Below are positions 60,653-64,000 of a stretch of 64,000 nucleotides of DNA, one piece after another. The notes below the pieces were generated by a model. It saw only the letters and a program-made list of their open reading frames with translations. It did not search any database and was not told the DNA's origin. The stretch covers positions 2,108,001-2,172,000 of the forward strand of contig OZ244066.1 of the NCBI GenBank assembly GCA_965215545.1. Direction: 5' to 3'. Position 1 is the first letter of the stretch. Every line of letters starts with the position of its first letter. The DNA comes from MPNP01 sp965215545 (GTDB lineage: Bacteria > Pseudomonadota > Alphaproteobacteria > Rhodobacterales > Rhodobacteraceae). Made by a program: the position numbers and the translations under genes.

Positions 60653-62410
60653 TCAGGCGCTGTTCGGGGATTCGTCACCCGTCAGCAATCCATGGATGGG
60701 CGCATCTCCGCTGGCGTCCCTGGGTCCGGGAAGTGTCTCGGGAGATTCGGATCGCTCCCGGGCCCTCCCGATGCACTCCATCACGTTGTCCAGCACCTCG
60801 GTCCGCCGGGAGTCATCCTTGCCATTCAGGATGCGCTGGGCAGCGGCGCAGATGTCCCCGATGACCTGCTCGAGGTATGCAACGCCTCGCTCGGCTTTGC
60901 CCCCCGGCAATGGCGGCAGGGGCTTGCCGGCCAGATCCACCACGTCAGGGGCCTCAATGCCCTTCATTGTGTTGATCGACTCCACAATCGACTGTGCAGC
61001 TGCACGTGCCCTGGATGTGGTGATGTCCTTCATTCCTGCCAGAGATGCAGCAGACTCTTGCACCGCGGCCAGTAGAGAACACTGGCGATTCCAGGAGATA
61101 CGGAGCTGCCGCCGAGATTCAGCCTGACGTCCGGCCTCGACAAGGTACGTTCGGAAGGACGGGATCGGGGAGATGAGGATCTCCTCGACTGGCTTATCCT
61201 CCGCCACGGATATTTCTTCCCTGGAGGGTTCCTTCCCGGCCATCTGCAGCGCCCCTTGGTGAAAGAGATGGTCGGCCAGGGAATGCGCGTCCATACCCTT
61301 GGGAATCTGCCATGTCTCCTCTGGCAACCTCCCGGCATATGTCCTGATGGCATCGATGACAGTGGATTTATTGTCGCCTTGCCCAACCGCCTCCAGAACC
61401 GCCCCGACGAGGGCGGCAGAATCCTTCATCGGGCTCGACTGCTGGCCATGATAATGGTCGCGCCGGCTTGTGGCTGCCGCAACGCCCATCCGCGCCCAGT
61501 CCACCCGATCAAGGGATCCTGGTCCATCCAAGCACTCGTCATTTGTGGCCAGGACTTCCTGGCCGAGTGCGCACAGGGCAAAGTGGAGATGGCGCGGCCA
61601 CCTCTCACAGGGCCCGGCCAGACGGTCAAGCTGTGTCTCAAAGCCATCGCAATTGATCCCGAAGTGTTCGCAGAACCTGATCATGAGGGTGGTGTCATCG
61701 CCAGGGGCCAAGCCGCCGACAAGATGAACCTTGAGGCCACGGGTCAGGCCGATGGCACTGGCCCGCGCATCGGTATCTCCCAAACCGGCAAGCACAAGGG
61801 TGGCCGGGAGGGTGGTTGGCCTGTGTTGCTGGCCCGCATGGATGGCAAGCAGGAAAGCATTGTGGGAACTTTCGGGCTGAACCGGAATGATCTGGGCCTC
61901 ATCGATCGCCACGATGATCGGTGGGGTCTCCGGCGGCAGCGGGTGGCCTCTGTCCAGGTCCGGGAATGTGTCCATGGGTTCCGGCGCACGCAAACCGCCC
62001 TGAACGCCCACACCAAAAGCCTGGATACCAAAGTCCATCCGTTCAAGCCAGTCCTTGACGCGCTGCTGCCACCACCTTGGATCCGGCTCGGCTGCCTCCT
62101 TGATGATATTGATCACGGACTCCATGTTCTCAATGAGGTGACTGGACTGAAGCACAACGACCCTGGGCCCGGTCTTTTCCCACGCCCCGCCCTCTGTGCA
62201 TCTCTTCAGCATCTCGGTCAGGATCGTGCTCTTGCCGGCTCCCGGGGCACCCTGGAGGATCTGCGTGTTCTTGGGGGCCCCGCCCCCATCCCGGGCGATC
62301 TTGCCCAGCTGGTCAATCAGCGCGTCGCGCCCGACACACACTGGCGGCGCCCGCCCCTCGCCTTGCCTGAGGAAGGTCGCAAGACCCTTCCTGTCCAATT
62401 CCAGTGCCAT
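60653..62410 (-). CDS. AAA-family ATPase of unknown function
   Basis: A 585-residue cytoplasmic protein. CVGRDALIDQL at 25-35 is followed by Walker A LQGAPGAGKSTIL (52-64) and Walker B IIVAIDEAQII (165-175). LVLAGLGDTDARAS resembles an ORC/STAND-type sensor segment. The C-terminal half is helical, without a recognised domain. ATG 62410 has an AGGGAG ribosome site about seven bases upstream; a longer frame to 62503 is less likely. This GRDALxxQL plus ATPase plan is seen in stand-alone NTPases and in some defence proteins. No partner gene is evident. Confidence 0.75.
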   Translation of the reverse strand: MALELDRKGLATFLRQGEGRAPPVCVGRDALIDQLGKIARDGGGAPKNTQILQGAPGAGKSTILTEMLKRCTEGGAWEKTGPRVVVLQSSHLIENMESVINIIKEAAEPDPRWWQQRVKDWLERMDFGIQAFGVGVQGGLRAPEPMDTFPDLDRGHPLPPETPPIIVAIDEAQIIPVQPESSHNAFLLAIHAGQQHRPTTLPATLVLAGLGDTDARASAIGLTRGLKVHLVGGLAPGDDTTLMIRFCEHFGINCDGFETQLDRLAGPCERWPRHLHFALCALGQEVLATNDECLDGPGSLDRVDWARMGVAAATSRRDHYHGQQSSPMKDSAALVGAVLEAVGQGDNKSTVIDAIRTYAGRLPEETWQIPKGMDAHSLADHLFHQGALQMAGKEPSREEISVAEDKPVEEILISPIPSFRTYLVEAGRQAESRRQLRISWNRQCSLLAAVQESAASLAGMKDITTSRARAAAQSIVESINTMKGIEAPDVVDLAGKPLPPLPGGKAERGVAYLEQVIGDICAAAQRILNGKDDSRRTEVLDNVMECIGRARERSESPETLPGPRDASGDAPIHGLLTGDESPNSA

Positions 62411-62998
62411 CACAGGTCTCCCTGTCCACCCCACGCCAGCCTCTCCTGCCTTGTCAGAGTATAGGGACCCGATGCCCTCATTGCCAATGTGGGATGGTGC
62501 CACGGAGCAGATCCGTCATCCAGACGCAGGGCATGGATCACATCTCGGCGTGCAGCTGGCGTGAGCGCAGGACTTGAGTCGGGGATCCGGCATCCGCATC
62601 CGTCAGATCCAGTGCCGGCCCATGCCCGTCATGCTCATTCAGTCTGACCGCCAAAGGGTTTCGATTGTCACGGCGCAGGTTGGTGGATCCGAGGAGATGA
62701 CCGAATGCCGGTTGTCGAGCCCTGATCCCATGGTGGCGTGCTGGCCGTCCAGCGCGGACTGTCTCATTGCGACAGGGTCGACATCTGTTGTCTGCATTGA
62801 GGAATCGGCAAGGGCCCAGCCCATGATCAATCGATCCGGACACAATCGGGCCAGACGGTGCGGTGTGGCACATGGGCCCCGGCATGGAGTATAGAAGCAC
62901 GCCGTTCCCCGTCCGGAAACATGGGCATGCGCGGGTGGGCCCGGCGGTCTGGACCCGGACACCGCCCGGGCAGAATTCAGGGATTGGAGATGGCCATT
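62411..62998. other. Divergent intergenic region, ATPase / EamA
   Basis: About 590 bases between two divergent genes. Frames on both strands are His/Arg/Pro-rich and lack motifs. No promoter pair is convincing and no RNA gene was recognised. Confidence 0.45.
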
Positions 62999-63898
62999 AT
63001 GTCGGCAGACACCGGGGATCAGGTGGCTCTGGGGATTGTGCTGATGGTCGGCGCCATCTTTGCCTTCAGCACCATGGACATGCTGATCAAGTTCCTGGCA
63101 AGGGACTACAGTGTCTGGCTGCTGGTCTGGACACGGTATCTGGGCCAGGCCCTCCTCGCGACCCTCCTGGTCCTCCCGTGGGGGTGGGCGGCGCTCAGGA
63201 CCCGGACCCTGCCGTTGCAGATCCTGCGGGCCGCCCTGCTGTTTGGCGGCACCGTGTCGTTTTTCTTTGGTCTCGCAGCGATCGATTTCGCCACCGCTAC
63301 GGCCCTTGTGCAGATCAATCCACTGTTCATCGTCATTGGCGCGGCTCTGGTGCTTGGCGAGCACCCGGATCGACGGATCATCATCAGCGTCGTGATTGGC
63401 TTTCTCGGGGCGCTGATCATCATCCGGCCCGGCAGCGATGCCTTCACGCTGGCTGCCCTGTTGCCCGTGGCCGGTGCGGTGGGGATTGCCGGCTATACGA
63501 TCGTCACCAAACTGTTGACCCGCAGCGAGACCATCTGGACGAGTTTCTTCTACGTCTCGATCATCGGGACCCTCTTTGCCAGTGCAGTGGTGCCTTTCCA
63601 CTGGCATGTGCCAGCATCCGGGGATCTTTGGTATTTTGTCGGGGCCGCCCTCAGCGGCTCCATAGGCCAGTTTCTCATCATCTGGGCACTCTTTGCCACC
63701 CGGGCCAGTCTGCTGGCCCCGTTTGGTTACACATCCCTTGTCTTTGCAGCCACCTACGGCATCCTGATCTTTGCAGAATACCCCGATTCCTGGACAATCA
63801 CCGGTGCTATGATCATTGTGGCAACCGGCCTGTATGTCTGGTGGTGCCAGACCGCACCCGGGACGCTGGTACGGTCAGGTCCGGGATCGGGACGATGA
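62999..63898 (+). CDS. EamA/DMT-family transporter
   Basis: A 299-residue membrane protein with ten predicted helices in two homologous halves. GIVLMVGAIFAFSTMDMLIKFLA begins the first EamA domain, with FFGLAAIDFATATALVQINPLFI as its typical end; the second ends RASLLAPFGYTSLVFA. Members export metabolites such as amino acids; the substrate is unknown. ATG 62999 has a GGAG site nine bases upstream. It ends in an ATGA overlap with the next gene. Confidence 0.9.
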   Translation: MSADTGDQVALGIVLMVGAIFAFSTMDMLIKFLARDYSVWLLVWTRYLGQALLATLLVLPWGWAALRTRTLPLQILRAALLFGGTVSFFFGLAAIDFATATALVQINPLFIVIGAALVLGEHPDRRIIISVVIGFLGALIIIRPGSDAFTLAALLPVAGAVGIAGYTIVTKLLTRSETIWTSFFYVSIIGTLFASAVVPFHWHVPASGDLWYFVGAALSGSIGQFLIIWALFATRASLLAPFGYTSLVFAATYGILIFAEYPDSWTITGAMIIVATGLYVWWCQTAPGTLVRSGPGSGR

Positions 63899-64000
63899 CC
63901 CATCGCTCGGAATATCTTGTTGATCTGGCTATTCGCAAATCGCTGTGGCTCCTGCAAAGACTCTCCTATGAGCGCCGGGTCCCCCTGGCCGGGCGTTTCA
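63895..64000 (+). CDS. Probable lipid A biosynthesis acyltransferase, N-terminal fragment
   Basis: Only the first 35 residues are inside the window: MTHRSEYLVDLAIRKSLWLL followed by QRLSYERRVPLAGRF. This matches the start of HtrB/LpxL-type acyltransferases (helix followed by R-R-x-x-LAGRF), which add late acyl chains to lipid A. The start overlaps the EamA stop as ATGA. The call is tentative because the catalytic motifs lie outside. Confidence 0.55.
   Translation, partial: MTHRSEYLVDLAIRKSLWLLQRLSYERRVPLAGRF

Overview
The window reads as a GC-rich alphaproteobacterial chromosome, probably Rhodospirillales-like. The evidence is gene order: nuoLMN-birA-coaX-rnj, tatABC with serS-surE-pcm-nlpD, yajC-secD-secF, bamB-der, dnaB-alr-mlaE-mlaF-cvpA, and ccmABCDG divergent from acnA. 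No rRNA, tRNA or CRISPR array was seen. Genus and species cannot be told from this sequence.

Layout. 1-7476: end of the complex I operon (nuoL partial, nuoM, nuoN), then birA, coaX, RNase J and an atypical SDR. 7477-11762: accessory stretch with a secreted protein, an orphan ABC ATPase and an AbiEii-type nucleotidyltransferase with an unknown partner. 11873-23972: export and envelope block (tatABC, DUF815 ATPase, nlpD-pcm-surE-serS on the minus strand, yajC-secD-secF, TauE/SafE permease), then sodB and a LOG-family hydrolase. 24220-32276: LysM protein with three 159-bp repeats, then an accessory island. The island holds small unknown genes, a lipoprotein gene split by a 1347-bp IS630 element, and a four-gene ATGA-coupled operon around an FRG-TPR protein. 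32277-42568: RND pump and adaptor, YfgM-like protein, bamB, der, SDR, cvpA. 42569-45873: accessory stretch where radA would be expected, with a secreted-protein gene frameshifted in a 12-C run. 45874-57494: mlaFE, alr, dnaB, pyrE, pyrC, and a ccm operon split by a DUF4143 ATPase plus 127-bp direct repeats. 57495-64000: acnA, an unknown AAA ATPase, an EamA permease and the start of a probable lipid A acyltransferase.

How the genes work together. The core genes serve respiration (Nuo, Ccm, AcnA), protein export (Tat, Sec, YajC, YfgM, BamB), envelope upkeep (NlpD-like, Mla, LysM, RND), replication and pyrimidine synthesis. The most unusual material is accessory. (1) The FRG-TPR operon is a candidate uncharacterised system. 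(2) Two secreted proteins with MTRF...AQAQT leaders are each tied to a long C run, one in a possible promoter spacer and one inside the reading frame. This pattern fits phase variation, but homopolymer sequencing error must be excluded first.
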